In this document: positions 43,251 through 52,357 of the stretch, in pieces
Layout: each line of letters begins with the position of its first letter
How positions within the stretch are numbered: the stretch's first letter is position 1
Origin: Bacteroidota bacterium
Lineage (GTDB): Bacteria; Bacteroidota; Bacteroidia; B-17B0; Aurantibacillaceae
Assembly: GCA_016708845.1 (NCBI GenBank)
Contig: JADJFB010000015.1
Location: forward strand, 62,001-126,000
DNA length: 64,000 bases
Direction: 5' to 3'
Position numbers and translations under genes: made by a program
Notes under the pieces: model-generated
Databases searched by the model: none
What the model saw: only the letters and a program-made list of their open reading frames with translations
Told to the model about the DNA's origin: nothing

Positions 43251-45641
43251 TTAGATTCTAATTCCAATCAAACAAACGTCATCTACTTGTTCCAAATTTC
43301 CTTTCCAATTAGTGAATTGTTCTTTCACAATTTCTTCTTGTGCTACTAAATCTAAATGCTGAATTGAGACTAATAGTTCCTTTAATTGCTTGTATTTAAA
43401 TTTTTTGCCTTTTGGACCACCAAACTGATCGGCATAACCGTCGGTAAAGGTGTAAATAACGTCATTTGGTTTTAGGTCGATACTGTGCTGTTTAAAGGGT
43501 TTTAAATCGCTACCAAAAATGCCTACAGGTTGTTTGTCGCCATTAAATTCTTCTAATTCATACCCTGATTCATTTTTTCTGATAATATAAAATGCATGAT
43601 TAGCCGCTGCGTATTGTAAAGTCATTTGTTCTTTATCAATTACACAAATGGTCATATCCATCCCATCTTGTTGCTCTCCAGATAATCCTTTTTGACGAAG
43701 TGCTGTGATTACTTTTTTCCTTAATCTACTCAAAATTAAAGCAGGTTCTGTTAAATCATGTTCGTTGATAATTTCATTCAACAAAGAAACTCCTAACATA
43801 CTCATAAAACCTCCAGGAACTCCATGACCCGAGCAATCGCCAGTGGCGAAAATGATTTTATCATTCTTGCTGGTAATCCAAAAAAAGTCGCCACTAATAA
43901 TGTCTTTAGGTTCAAACAATACAAAAGATTCTTTAAAGTAAGCCGCGAACTCATGTTTTAAGGGCATCATGGCTGTTTGTATTTTTTGCGCATAGCGTAT
44001 ACTATCCGTAATTTCTTTATTCTTTTGATGAATTGTATTATGCTGAGTTTCTATTAATAGAGAATTTTCTTCTAGTTGATAGTTCTTTAAATTTAAATCA
44101 GAATTTAAATATTGTAATTGTTTACCGGATTTAATTTTTAAACGGTATTGCCAAATCGCAAATATTAATAAGGAAGAAAGAATGATAAGTGCGATTACCG
44201 AAAAGATAATGATGAGTTGTTGTTTTCTGCTTTCAGCGTCAGTCTCAGCTAGTTTTTTAGCAACCTCTAATTTTTGTAATTCTTGTTTTTTATTGAAATT
44301 AAATTCAAGTTCTTTTCTAACGATTTCTTTTGTTTTATCAATGTTATACAAACTGTCTCTTAATACAATGTATTGTTTAAAATGAAAAAGAGATTTATCG
44401 GCATTATGTTGCTGGCTGTAAGCATTGCTTAATACTTGATGTGCATCCTTTATTAAGTAGGGTAATTTTAGTTTCAAGCTTGCCGTAAGAGCTTTTGTAC
44501 CATTTTCAATAGCTGCTTTTACATTGTTTTGATTGTAGTTAATTTGAGAGAGCACTAAAGTGGCTGAAACTAAACCTTCTTCGTCTCCAATTATATTTCT
44601 GATTGTAATACAACTATCAATATGTTTAGTAGCATCTTCATACTTTTTAGTAAAGTTGTAATTTTGAGCAATGTTTTCATGCACTTCAGCTATTCTGTTA
44701 CGAATATTAATTTGCTTACTAATAGCTAAGGCCATGAAATGATAACTTAGCGCTTTTCTGTAATCGCCTTTGTTTTGATAGATTTTTCCAAGATTAGTTA
44801 ATCTACCAGAAACACATTGTAAATCATTAATTTCTTTGCAAATATCTAAACTCTTTAATTCAGATTCTAAAGCTTTATCCGCTTCTCCAATATCGATGTA
44901 AATTTTATACAAACACAAATATGAATTAGCCAAGCCTCTTTTATCTCCGTTTTTTTCGCGAATCGTAATACTTTGCTGAATGTATTCAATGCCTTGCATG
45001 TAATCGCCTAAATGGGCATTTGTTAATCCTAAAAACGAATAACTAGCAGCTAACCCCAATTCATCTTTTATCTCTTTTCTTAATGCAATACTTTTTAATA
45101 GTAAGTCTTTACTTTTTGCATAAAAGCCTCTGTCACTAGCGTTTGAATTTTGTAAATAATAAGAGCTAGCTAATCCATTTTTATCATCAATAGATTGTGC
45201 CATTTGAACGGTTTCGTTCAATATTTTTTCGGACGATTCAAACTCATTAATCGCACTTAGAGCTTTAGCCTTTATGTTAAGAGCCTTTACAATGTAGCGG
45301 TTGTCTTTGTCTATTAATGATATAATAGAAATTGCTGAATCAGCTAAAGTAAAGGATTTATCATAATTACTTTCGTTATAACAAATATTTGCTTCGTAAC
45401 ATAATAAAGCAGAGTAGGCAAGGCTTGATTTCTGAACAGTAGATTTTAATTGATAGATTTCTGTTTTAGCATCATTGTATTTACCTGAAATCGTTAAATC
45501 AAAAATTAATGAAAGGGTTTCACTTAATTGTTTTTCTGATTTAAAATAATAATCAATTAGCCACGTTTTTTCACTATTAGTTTTGCTTTGCGAAAAGCAA
45601 TAACTACTGAGTAGTAAAAATATGACAATTAATTTCTTCAC
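43251..45641 (-). CDS. TPR sensor with SpoIIE-type PP2C serine phosphatase output
   Basis: 796 residues. Signal peptide (about 1-18), about ten TPR units (about 25-410), coiled coil, membrane helix (about 472-495), second coiled coil with the DSIRYAQKIQTAMMP linker, and a SpoIIE/RsbU phosphatase domain (about 570-796). The metal-binding acids are present: ISGDFFW, FATGDCSGHGVPGG, YTFTDGYADQFG and VDDVCLIG. It would sense something in the periplasm and dephosphorylate a cytoplasmic anti-sigma antagonist or similar Ser/Thr-phosphoprotein. No anti-sigma or STAS gene is adjacent. It keeps the domain missing from the TPR proteins at 1-6930. Confidence 0.92.
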   Translation of the reverse strand: MKKLIVIFLLLSSYCFSQSKTNSEKTWLIDYYFKSEKQLSETLSLIFDLTISGKYNDAKTEIYQLKSTVQKSSLAYSALLCYEANICYNESNYDKSFTLADSAISIISLIDKDNRYIVKALNIKAKALSAINEFESSEKILNETVQMAQSIDDKNGLASSYYLQNSNASDRGFYAKSKDLLLKSIALRKEIKDELGLAASYSFLGLTNAHLGDYMQGIEYIQQSITIREKNGDKRGLANSYLCLYKIYIDIGEADKALESELKSLDICKEINDLQCVSGRLTNLGKIYQNKGDYRKALSYHFMALAISKQINIRNRIAEVHENIAQNYNFTKKYEDATKHIDSCITIRNIIGDEEGLVSATLVLSQINYNQNNVKAAIENGTKALTASLKLKLPYLIKDAHQVLSNAYSQQHNADKSLFHFKQYIVLRDSLYNIDKTKEIVRKELEFNFNKKQELQKLEVAKKLAETDAESRKQQLIIIFSVIALIILSSLLIFAIWQYRLKIKSGKQLQYLNSDLNLKNYQLEENSLLIETQHNTIHQKNKEITDSIRYAQKIQTAMMPLKHEFAAYFKESFVLFEPKDIISGDFFWITSKNDKIIFATGDCSGHGVPGGFMSMLGVSLLNEIINEHDLTEPALILSRLRKKVITALRQKGLSGEQQDGMDMTICVIDKEQMTLQYAAANHAFYIIRKNESGYELEEFNGDKQPVGIFGSDLKPFKQHSIDLKPNDVIYTFTDGYADQFGGPKGKKFKYKQLKELLVSIQHLDLVAQEEIVKEQFTNWKGNLEQVDDVCLIGIRI

Positions 45642-45652
45642 TTTTACATATG

Positions 45653-46651
45653 CTATACTAAAGATTCAACTGGTGTACACACATTGTTTTCGCACACATA
45701 GCATTTTAATTTGTCTTTAAAAATGTATGGTTTGTAAATAGATTTGTTTAACAACATTCGTAAACACTCTTGCACGCCTTCAATAATACTTGGATGAGGA
45801 TGCATCATATCGGCTAATTCGCGAATACCCTGATTGGTATGTATTAAATACGCAACGGCTTGTATCGCTGAACTAGCATGTTCTCCAACAGCACGCATAC
45901 CAAGTATTCTCATGCCATTATCATTAGTAACAATAATTTTAAAAAAGCCTTTTGTTTTACGCATAGCAATAGCACGAGCGTTAGTGCTATAATCTAATTT
46001 CACTACTTTGTGCGCTAATCCTTTTTTATTACAATCTTGTTCGCTCATCCCAACACTTGCCACCTCAGGATTTAAAAACATAATCGTAGAAATATTTTGA
46101 TATGATAATGGTTTAATAGTTGGTCCAAACATTCTTACCACAGCATGTCGCGCTTCTCGTTCACCTACGTTTACTAAAGCCATTTCGGTGGTTACATCGC
46201 CTGCTACATAAATATTAGAGATGTTAGTCTGCGTATCATCGTCCCAAATACTGCCGCGGTCGTTTAATTTTACGCCAGCATTTTCTAAGCCTAAATTTTC
46301 AACATTAGCAATTCTACCAACCGATACCAAGGCTTTATCAACATTGATAATTTCTGTCGAGCCATCTTTGTATTCTAGTTCATATTCTACTTTACCATCT
46401 TTAATTTCCATTCGTTTTAATGATGAACCATGATGGATTGTTGCGCCGTGTTTTACTAAACTCTCACTGATAATTTCAGCAACATCATCATCTTCAAACG
46501 GTAAAATTCGATCGGCCTTATCAATTAAATACACTTTGGTTCTTCCCATATTTGAGAAAATGGTAGCAAATTCACAACCAATCACACCAGCTCCAAGCAC
46601 CACTAAACTATCTGGAAGTTCGGTTAAGTTTTTCACACCATCGCTGGTCAT
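45653..46651 (-). CDS. Dihydrolipoamide-dehydrogenase-like flavoprotein, C-terminal fragment
   Basis: 332 residues holding the NAD(P)-binding domain (VVLGAGVIGCEFATIFSNMG), the central FAD segment (NIYVAGDVT) and the dimerisation domain with HPHPSIIEGVQE, equivalent to the catalytic His-Glu of lipoamide dehydrogenases. The tail ends KCYVCENNVCTPVESLV, an extra Cys-rich segment not usual in the family. The first Met at 46651 is internal. The intact gene runs from 47124 to 45653 (about 490 residues) with breaks near 46740-46800, where the ends of the fragments lie in different frames. Confidence 0.85.
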   Translation of the reverse strand: MTSDGVKNLTELPDSLVVLGAGVIGCEFATIFSNMGRTKVYLIDKADRILPFEDDDVAEIISESLVKHGATIHHGSSLKRMEIKDGKVEYELEYKDGSTEIINVDKALVSVGRIANVENLGLENAGVKLNDRGSIWDDDTQTNISNIYVAGDVTTEMALVNVGEREARHAVVRMFGPTIKPLSYQNISTIMFLNPEVASVGMSEQDCNKKGLAHKVVKLDYSTNARAIAMRKTKGFFKIIVTNDNGMRILGMRAVGEHASSAIQAVAYLIHTNQGIRELADMMHPHPSIIEGVQECLRMLLNKSIYKPYIFKDKLKCYVCENNVCTPVESLV

Positions 46652-46773
46652 GATGATTTGTTCATCAATTGGAATATGAGGTAAATAACGTGGGCGACTT
46701 CCTGTTGCAATTAATATATTCTCAGCGCTAACGGTTTTAGTTGTTCCATCTTCTTTTTAATAGAGATGGTGTT

Positions 46774-47124
46774 TTATCGACAAATGAAGCCGCTCCTTTT
46801 CGTAAAAAATAAATTACCTGGTTGTTTTTGTAATAAATTTAAATGCACGGTCATTTGAGTTTTTCGCTCAAACACAGCTTCTTTTAATGTACTTACAATT
46901 TCTTGGTAGTTAACTTGGTAATCTGGAATCATTTCGCGGATAGAAGAAACCTTTTGTGATAATTCCCATAATGTTTTTGATGTTAAAACTCCATCATAAA
47001 CACCTGCGCCACCAATTCGTTTTTTTTCGATTAGTAAAACTTTTTTCTTAAAGTCTAAGGCGCGCATGGCTCCTGCGTATCCGCTTGGGCCTCCACCGAT
47101 AACTATTAAATCATAATGTTCCAT
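46774..47124 (-). CDS. Dihydrolipoamide-dehydrogenase-like flavoprotein, N-terminal fragment
   Basis: Starts MEHYDLIVIGGGPSGYAGAM (FAD GxGxxG) at 47124; an earlier in-frame start at 47190 overlaps the preceding gene and is unlikely. The redox-active disulfide CxxxxC, normally GGTCLNVGCIPSK, is replaced by GGAGVYDGVLTSK, so no dithiol is present. This fits a non-disulfide flavoprotein of the soluble-transhydrogenase or quinone-reductase type better than lipoamide dehydrogenase. The last 10 or so residues (RSGFICR) are out of frame; the adjacent frame reads RKGAASFVDK. It is 7 bases from the M1 peptidase stop. Confidence 0.82.
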   Translation of the reverse strand: MEHYDLIVIGGGPSGYAGAMRALDFKKKVLLIEKKRIGGAGVYDGVLTSKTLWELSQKVSSIREMIPDYQVNYQEIVSTLKEAVFERKTQMTVHLNLLQKQPGNLFFTKRSGFICR

Positions 47125-47131
47125 ATTCAAA

Positions 47132-50100
47132 TTAAAAAGCTCTGTTAATACCAACCATCCAACGGAATTGGAAATAATCTTTTTCTGCAAATGGTAAACG
47201 GTTTACAAAAAATGGCATATCAAAACGAATAGTTAATGGTTTTAAACCATAAAGCGGCCCCCATTTTTGTATACTTACTGCTACACCAACACCTGCATCA
47301 GCAATTAAACCAGACATAACTGTTGCTTTGGTAGGCGCATTTGTATTAATGGTTCCAGCGTCTCCAAATAAATAAGGATTAATTTTAATGGTATTATTTA
47401 ATTTTTTGATATTCATAAAACTAAATAACTCTCCGAATTCTATTTCTGCACTAGCAGATGCTCCAGTTGTTCCTTTGTAATTATAAACGATAAAGCCATT
47501 TGCATCTGTTGATGCTAAAACATAACCAGAATAACCTCTTAAATTTAATCCCCCTCCAGAAGTAAAGTGATTGGTCATGGCACCATATTTCCCCCACTCG
47601 GGTGTCACAAAACCATTTGAACGGGTATATTTATTATCCATTAAATCTTCAGGATTTGAACCAGACGCAAATAACATCGATTCATCTGCCATGAGTGTTC
47701 CAAAACCTAATTGTGCAAATACACGAGTATTGATATTAATTTTCCCTAAGTCATTTTTATTGATGGCTGTGTATTGTAAATTAGAGTAATCATAATCTCT
47801 AGTAAAGGCGCTGGCTCTTGCGTTTAAATTCATAGTTCCCGTTCCACGATTATAACTGTAGTTATGATCAATACCTACATTTAGGTAACTATTCATTTTT
47901 TGAATTTGCCATTCATTTTGATTAATCAAATACACTAAATCGTTTGGTAAATCACGCACCATTGCTTTGTATTGAATGTAAATTCGATTTCTATCATTAT
48001 TGCTTTTCTTTTCAAAACCAATTAACCCACTTTCTAAACCATCTAATGATTTTAAAGTCATGTAGATGTTTGATTTTTTAATAAACTTAGCAGTAGATGT
48101 TTTATAGTTTAATAAAAACGAAAAGGTATTGTAATTATTTTTATTTGTTGTACTATCTAAATACGCTTGTCCAAAGCCTGTGCTAAACCATGCGGTTACA
48201 TCAAACACATGCTTAGTATTCATGTAACCACCGTTTAAGTGAGCACCTACTTTTATACCATCATAACCATTATACCATAAACTTGGGCGGGCTTTCATTT
48301 CATAATGCTTCCAATCTAAAGGATTGTAAATTTTTGAATCAAAAGTCAAATTAACTTTATGATGCTTTACGTTATTCATCATATCCACATCCGCTAAACG
48401 ACGAGAAGGATCGATGATGACATTTTTTATTTTACTGTTTAATTGAACTTTAGCTACATACGTTGGTTTCACTTTTCCCCAACCAATCCAACGAGGTAAT
48501 ACATTTGTTTTTACTGGTTTCTCAAACCAGGTGTTTGGAATATGATACAAGTAAGCCGAATCATTTTTATCGATTACAGCAAAATCAATAGGCATTTGCA
48601 TATCGCCTTTACGTTTAAATTTAATCAAATATTCGCCTTTGTTTTTTCCACGTTTGATGCGACCAATTTTGTAATCAATTTTTTTAGTAGTTTCTAACCA
48701 TTGATCAAAAAACCAATTTAAATCAACGCCACTGTATTGAATGACAGAGTTTCTAAAATCTTCTGGATAAGGATGAGCAAATTTCCATTGATTGAAATAA
48801 TGTTGCATACACTTATCAAATAGCGAACGACCTAACACATACTCCATGTTTTTTAGCATAGCAGCTGTTTTAGTGTAAACTGCACCGTAACCACCACCAT
48901 GACGAATGCCTCCATTGTAATCATCACTATGCGTATTCAAAGTAACTTCTTCGCCACGAACAGTAACAGCATTCATGTAGCCATTATAAATTTGGTCATC
49001 TAAAATTCTGTTTTGTTCAGTAAATCTTCTAACGTATTTGCTTTTTGGTTTTTGTTCAATTTTATTTGGTCCGTCAATAAACTGATAGGTATCAGCAGTA
49101 TAAAACTGCGTGAACCCTTCATCCAAAAATGCACGGTATGTTTCGTTACTACCAACCATTCCAAAAAACCAATTATGTGTCATTTCGTGTACTAACAAAT
49201 CGCGGTAGTTAGGATCGTAGCCACCATCTAAAGTTAGCATCGGATATTCAACACCATCTTGCGCATCAGCACAAATCATTTTTGGGTAGTGGTATGGACC
49301 AATATTATAAGAGTTTACGTCTAACACTTTTGCAATATATTGCGGACAAGTTTGCCAACCAGCTGCATGAGGTTCTTGAACTAATGCCACACACTTAATA
49401 CCTTGCCACATTATTTCTCCAATACGGTAAGTTGGGTCGGCCGTTAATGCAAAATCGTGAACGTTAAGTGCAGAAAACTTCCAAGTTTTGTTTGTGCCAT
49501 CGCGTTTAATAATTGTGCTTGGTGGTGAGTTCCATGGCTTTTTTGCAAAGTTCGAAATGTCTAAGCGTTGACGTAAAGAATCTGGTAACACTTCTTTTTC
49601 GTTTTGTAAAACACCTGTAGCATCTAATACGTAATTGTTTGGCAATGTAAATTCTACATAAAAGGAACCGAAGTCGCCATAAAATTCATGATCCATGTGT
49701 TGATCTGTATCCCAGCCTTGTTTGCGGTCGTAAACCGAAATACGAGGATACCAATGTGTGACATCAAAATGTTTATTATCAAAGGCACCATACATTTTCA
49801 TACGATTACGAATTACTTCTTTGGCGTAATAGGTTTTAAAGTCTAAATCAAAAGTAATGGATTCGCCTGGTTTTAAAGGGCGTTCCAAATACACTTTCAT
49901 TACTGTATTATCTAATTCTGTTTTTAATTCGGTATTACCATTTTTTATACTTACTACTTCCGTTCCTTTACCGTCTTTACGATACTTGTTAAACTTTAAA
50001 TGGTAATTGTTATTCTTGTATAAATCAGCTAGATAAGAGTCTTTTGTTTGAGCATTATTATATAAATGAAAATACACAAAGTATAAATCTTTAGGAGAGT

Positions 50101-50326
50101 TATTCCAATAAGTCAACTCTTCGTGCCCAGTAATGATATCCGTTGTATCATTCAACGTTGCTTTAATGGTGTAATGCACATCTTGCTGCCAGTAGTCGGC
50201 AAAAGGTTTACGGTTTTTCCAATACAAAGGATTGGTTGTAGAACGGTAGTCGATATATTCGTTTTGAGACGTGATTTCTGAAACAGAAATGAAAGCCAAA
50301 AATAGGAGTAGAAATGATTTCTTCAT
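47132..50326 (-). CDS. M1-family metallopeptidase fused to a C-terminal Omp85-like outer-membrane barrel
   Basis: About 1064 residues from the ATG at 50326, chosen because it opens the signal peptide MKKSFLLLFLAFISVSEITS; upstream Met codons give an implausible N-terminus. Numbering from this start: M1 N-terminal beta-sandwich (about 25-290), catalytic domain with GVEYPML (GxMEN equivalent, about 358-364) and HEMTHNWFFG (HExxH about 380-384, third ligand Glu about 403), then the helical domain to about 600. The last 400 residues are beta-rich and end like Omp85 proteins: GGGLNLRGYSGY (the RGY loop-6 motif), ASAEIEF, PYLFGDAGTI, ADAGVGVAVSI, PLTIRFDMPF and a final Phe. Aminopeptidase tethered at the outer membrane is the likely form. 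Confidence 0.85.
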   Translation of the reverse strand: MKKSFLLLFLAFISVSEITSQNEYIDYRSTTNPLYWKNRKPFADYWQQDVHYTIKATLNDTTDIITGHEELTYWNNSPKDLYFVYFHLYNNAQTKDSYLADLYKNNNYHLKFNKYRKDGKGTEVVSIKNGNTELKTELDNTVMKVYLERPLKPGESITFDLDFKTYYAKEVIRNRMKMYGAFDNKHFDVTHWYPRISVYDRKQGWDTDQHMDHEFYGDFGSFYVEFTLPNNYVLDATGVLQNEKEVLPDSLRQRLDISNFAKKPWNSPPSTIIKRDGTNKTWKFSALNVHDFALTADPTYRIGEIMWQGIKCVALVQEPHAAGWQTCPQYIAKVLDVNSYNIGPYHYPKMICADAQDGVEYPMLTLDGGYDPNYRDLLVHEMTHNWFFGMVGSNETYRAFLDEGFTQFYTADTYQFIDGPNKIEQKPKSKYVRRFTEQNRILDDQIYNGYMNAVTVRGEEVTLNTHSDDYNGGIRHGGGYGAVYTKTAAMLKNMEYVLGRSLFDKCMQHYFNQWKFAHPYPEDFRNSVIQYSGVDLNWFFDQWLETTKKIDYKIGRIKRGKNKGEYLIKFKRKGDMQMPIDFAVIDKNDSAYLYHIPNTWFEKPVKTNVLPRWIGWGKVKPTYVAKVQLNSKIKNVIIDPSRRLADVDMMNNVKHHKVNLTFDSKIYNPLDWKHYEMKARPSLWYNGYDGIKVGAHLNGGYMNTKHVFDVTAWFSTGFGQAYLDSTTNKNNYNTFSFLLNYKTSTAKFIKKSNIYMTLKSLDGLESGLIGFEKKSNNDRNRIYIQYKAMVRDLPNDLVYLINQNEWQIQKMNSYLNVGIDHNYSYNRGTGTMNLNARASAFTRDYDYSNLQYTAINKNDLGKININTRVFAQLGFGTLMADESMLFASGSNPEDLMDNKYTRSNGFVTPEWGKYGAMTNHFTSGGGLNLRGYSGYVLASTDANGFIVYNYKGTTGASASAEIEFGELFSFMNIKKLNNTIKINPYLFGDAGTINTNAPTKATVMSGLIADAGVGVAVSIQKWGPLYGLKPLTIRFDMPFFVNRLPFAEKDYFQFRWMVGINRAF

Positions 50327-50390
50327 AGTGATTAAATAACCCTTAAAGATAGGGATTTTATAGAAGAAAAAAAGGGGGAAATGCGGGGAC

Positions 50391-51359
50391 TTAATCAATG
50401 ATTCTAATCACCACATTTCCTGTTTTTTCTCCAGTTTCTACATAGGTTGTAGCCTCTACAATTTGAGATAGGGGGTAAGTTCTGTCGATAACAGCTTTGT
50501 ACTTTCCAGATTCAATCATGTCTTTTAAAAACTCAATGTCTTTTTTACTATCAGTAGGGATAGGAAATTTTACTTTTCGTTTTCTGAAAATAGGAGTAAA
50601 GAGTGCCAAAAAAATATTTTGAGAGTAAGGGCCTAATTCGCTTGAAAAATATACACCGCCATTTGTTAGGAGATGTTTACACTTAAAAAAGGTGCTTTTA
50701 CCTACAGCATCTAACACCACGTTAAATTGTTGGTTTATTTTTGTGAAATCGTCTTTTGTATAATCAATAACATCATTGGCACCCAACGTTTTTATCAATT
50801 CTATATTTTTTGTATTGCAAACTGCTGTGATATGTTTGGCTCCATAATATTTTGCTAATTGCAATGCTGCGGAACCAATAGAACCAGTAGCGCCATTTAT
50901 TAAAATTTTAGGAGAAGTTTTAAAATCGATACATTTTACGTAATTATTGGCAAATATAAAGCCCTCACAAACAGCTGCAGCTTCCATAAATGTCATATTA
51001 TTTGGTTTGTGTGCAATTGATTTGTGTTCGGGTATACAAAGGTACTCCGCATGAGTTCCAAAAGCCATCGTATTTATTCCAAAAACTTGGTCGCCAACTT
51101 TAAATGTTTTTACGTTATTACCAATGGCTTCAATTTCTCCAGCAAACTCAGTTCCTAGTATTTGTATTTTTGGTCTTAACAAACCATTAAACAATCTATT
51201 AATAAAATGGTCTGGTTTTCTAAAAGCAATATCAGTGCGGTTAACCGTAGTAGCATGAATTTTCACTAATACTTCATTGTTCTTTGGAGTTGGTTTAGTT
51301 ACTTCTTTAATTTGAAGCACGTTTGGCGCACCGTATTGAGTGTAAATTGATGCTTTCAT
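50391..51359 (-). CDS. Zinc-independent MDR alcohol dehydrogenase / quinone oxidoreductase-like enzyme
   Basis: 322 residues. GroES-like N-domain (MKASIYTQYGAPNVLQIKEVTKP, NRTDIAFRKPD, LGTEFAGEIEAIGNNVKTFKVGDQVFG), then the Rossmann domain with INGATGSIGSAALQLAKYYGA, the NADPH-binding AxxGxxG variant of quinone reductases. Typical zinc-binding Cys are absent. Such enzymes reduce quinones or enones with NADPH; substrate not predictable. It is the first gene of the minus-strand run, 64 bases from the M1-Omp85 start. A candidate TTG-N21-TATATTTA promoter lies just upstream (about 51365-51396). Confidence 0.88.
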   Translation of the reverse strand: MKASIYTQYGAPNVLQIKEVTKPTPKNNEVLVKIHATTVNRTDIAFRKPDHFINRLFNGLLRPKIQILGTEFAGEIEAIGNNVKTFKVGDQVFGINTMAFGTHAEYLCIPEHKSIAHKPNNMTFMEAAAVCEGFIFANNYVKCIDFKTSPKILINGATGSIGSAALQLAKYYGAKHITAVCNTKNIELIKTLGANDVIDYTKDDFTKINQQFNVVLDAVGKSTFFKCKHLLTNGGVYFSSELGPYSQNIFLALFTPIFRKRKVKFPIPTDSKKDIEFLKDMIESGKYKAVIDRTYPLSQIVEATTYVETGEKTGNVVIRIID

Positions 51360-51474
51360 TCAAGTAAATATAAGAAAATTAAAGTCAAGCCTTCAATTAA
51401 AGAATGGTAGAAAAAGCTTGTCTAGTTTTTTTACTCCCTAACAAATTTTAAATTTTGAGAATATACACCAGATT

Positions 51475-52230
51475 GGATATTTAAAAAAATGTCTTTTTTT
51501 GGGTTTTTTTATTTAAAAAAAAAAAAATAAAAACTAAATTTTTTTTTTTTTTCCCCCTTTTTTTTCCCCCCCCCCCCACAGAGAATATTTAAAAAAAAAA
51601 TTGCCTTTCAAAAACAAGAAAAGGGAGGGAATTATTAAACAAGCCCCGCGGGGGGGGGGGTGGAGGAAAAGGAAGGGAGGAATGTGGTAAACCTACAGGG
51701 GGGGGGGGGGGGGGAGATTTTGAGAAAAATATTCTAAAAAAAAGTAGAGGGGGGAGCCGCCATAGTAGGGACTAAATAAAATTAATTCGGACTAAAAAAG
51801 AGTTGGGGACGCCGGCAGGTTTTATTAAAAAGGCGTTCCCCGGGCAGGGGGGGTAATAAAAATAGGGGTCTAAAATTTTTTGGAGCACCACAGTGTTAGA
51901 CATACGGCATCGGCGGGGGGCAGGCAAAGAAAGGAAGAGATAAGTGCGGGGGAAACGTAAGTCGGGAAAGTGGGGGGGGGAGGGGGGGGTAGAAAATTTA
52001 AAGGGGGAGAAGCTGCCATAGAGGGGAAAGTATGAGTGGGAAAATGGAGCGACAAGCAAATGTAGTGCCGCCCCGCTTAGGGACGAGACGGGTGGGGGGA
52101 GGAGTGGAAGTGAAGGTTTTAGAAGGACAGGGAGGAGATGGAAATTGGGGAACCGGAGAATCCATCCAGCGGACCCAAAAGAAAAAAATGAACCAAAGCC
52201 CGGGGGGAAAATTCGTTGGAAAACCTTAGG
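51475..52230. other. Homopolymer-rich, high-GC stretch: probable sequencing/assembly artefact
   Basis: Composition changes abruptly from AT-rich to tracts of A, T, C and G, including runs of 13 or more C and 15 or more G, with no codon structure resembling the neighbours. Long ORFs inside it (for example minus 51772-52254) read as Pro/Ser/Phe- or Gly-rich nonsense. After 52230 the sequence returns to the normal AT-rich style. This is the pattern of low-quality read ends joined into a consensus. The remaining bases 51360-51474 and 52231-52357 look normal but hold no gene I can see. Confidence 0.8.
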
Positions 52231-52357
52231 TGTTAAGGTTTTGCTTTTTCTCATAATAAATGCGTTTACTCAAAGATAGCTTTTAAAAGAATATAAATTA
52301 CCATTAATGAGTGCAATAGTGCTTTTATTGATTGAAAATTCCGTCAATGATAGCTTA

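Noticed and set aside
49013..49195. Plus-strand 60-residue ORF inside the M1 gene
   Set aside because: Antisense shadow of the catalytic domain; no start signal or homology.
47132..50398. Longer N-terminus of the M1-Omp85 protein starting at 50398
   Set aside because: It overlaps the upstream gene and hides the clear signal peptide that begins at 50326.
51590..51715. Poly-G tracts as possible G-quadruplex regulatory DNA
   Set aside because: The runs come with equally extreme A, T and C runs and no gene structure, which fits poor base calling better than a biological element.
52032..52229. 65-residue plus-strand ORF rich in Gly
   Set aside because: Same artefact block; composition unlike any neighbouring gene.
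51772..52254. 160-residue minus-strand ORF rich in Pro, Ser and Phe
   Set aside because: It lies mainly inside the homopolymer artefact; its residues merely reflect G runs and there is no conserved motif.
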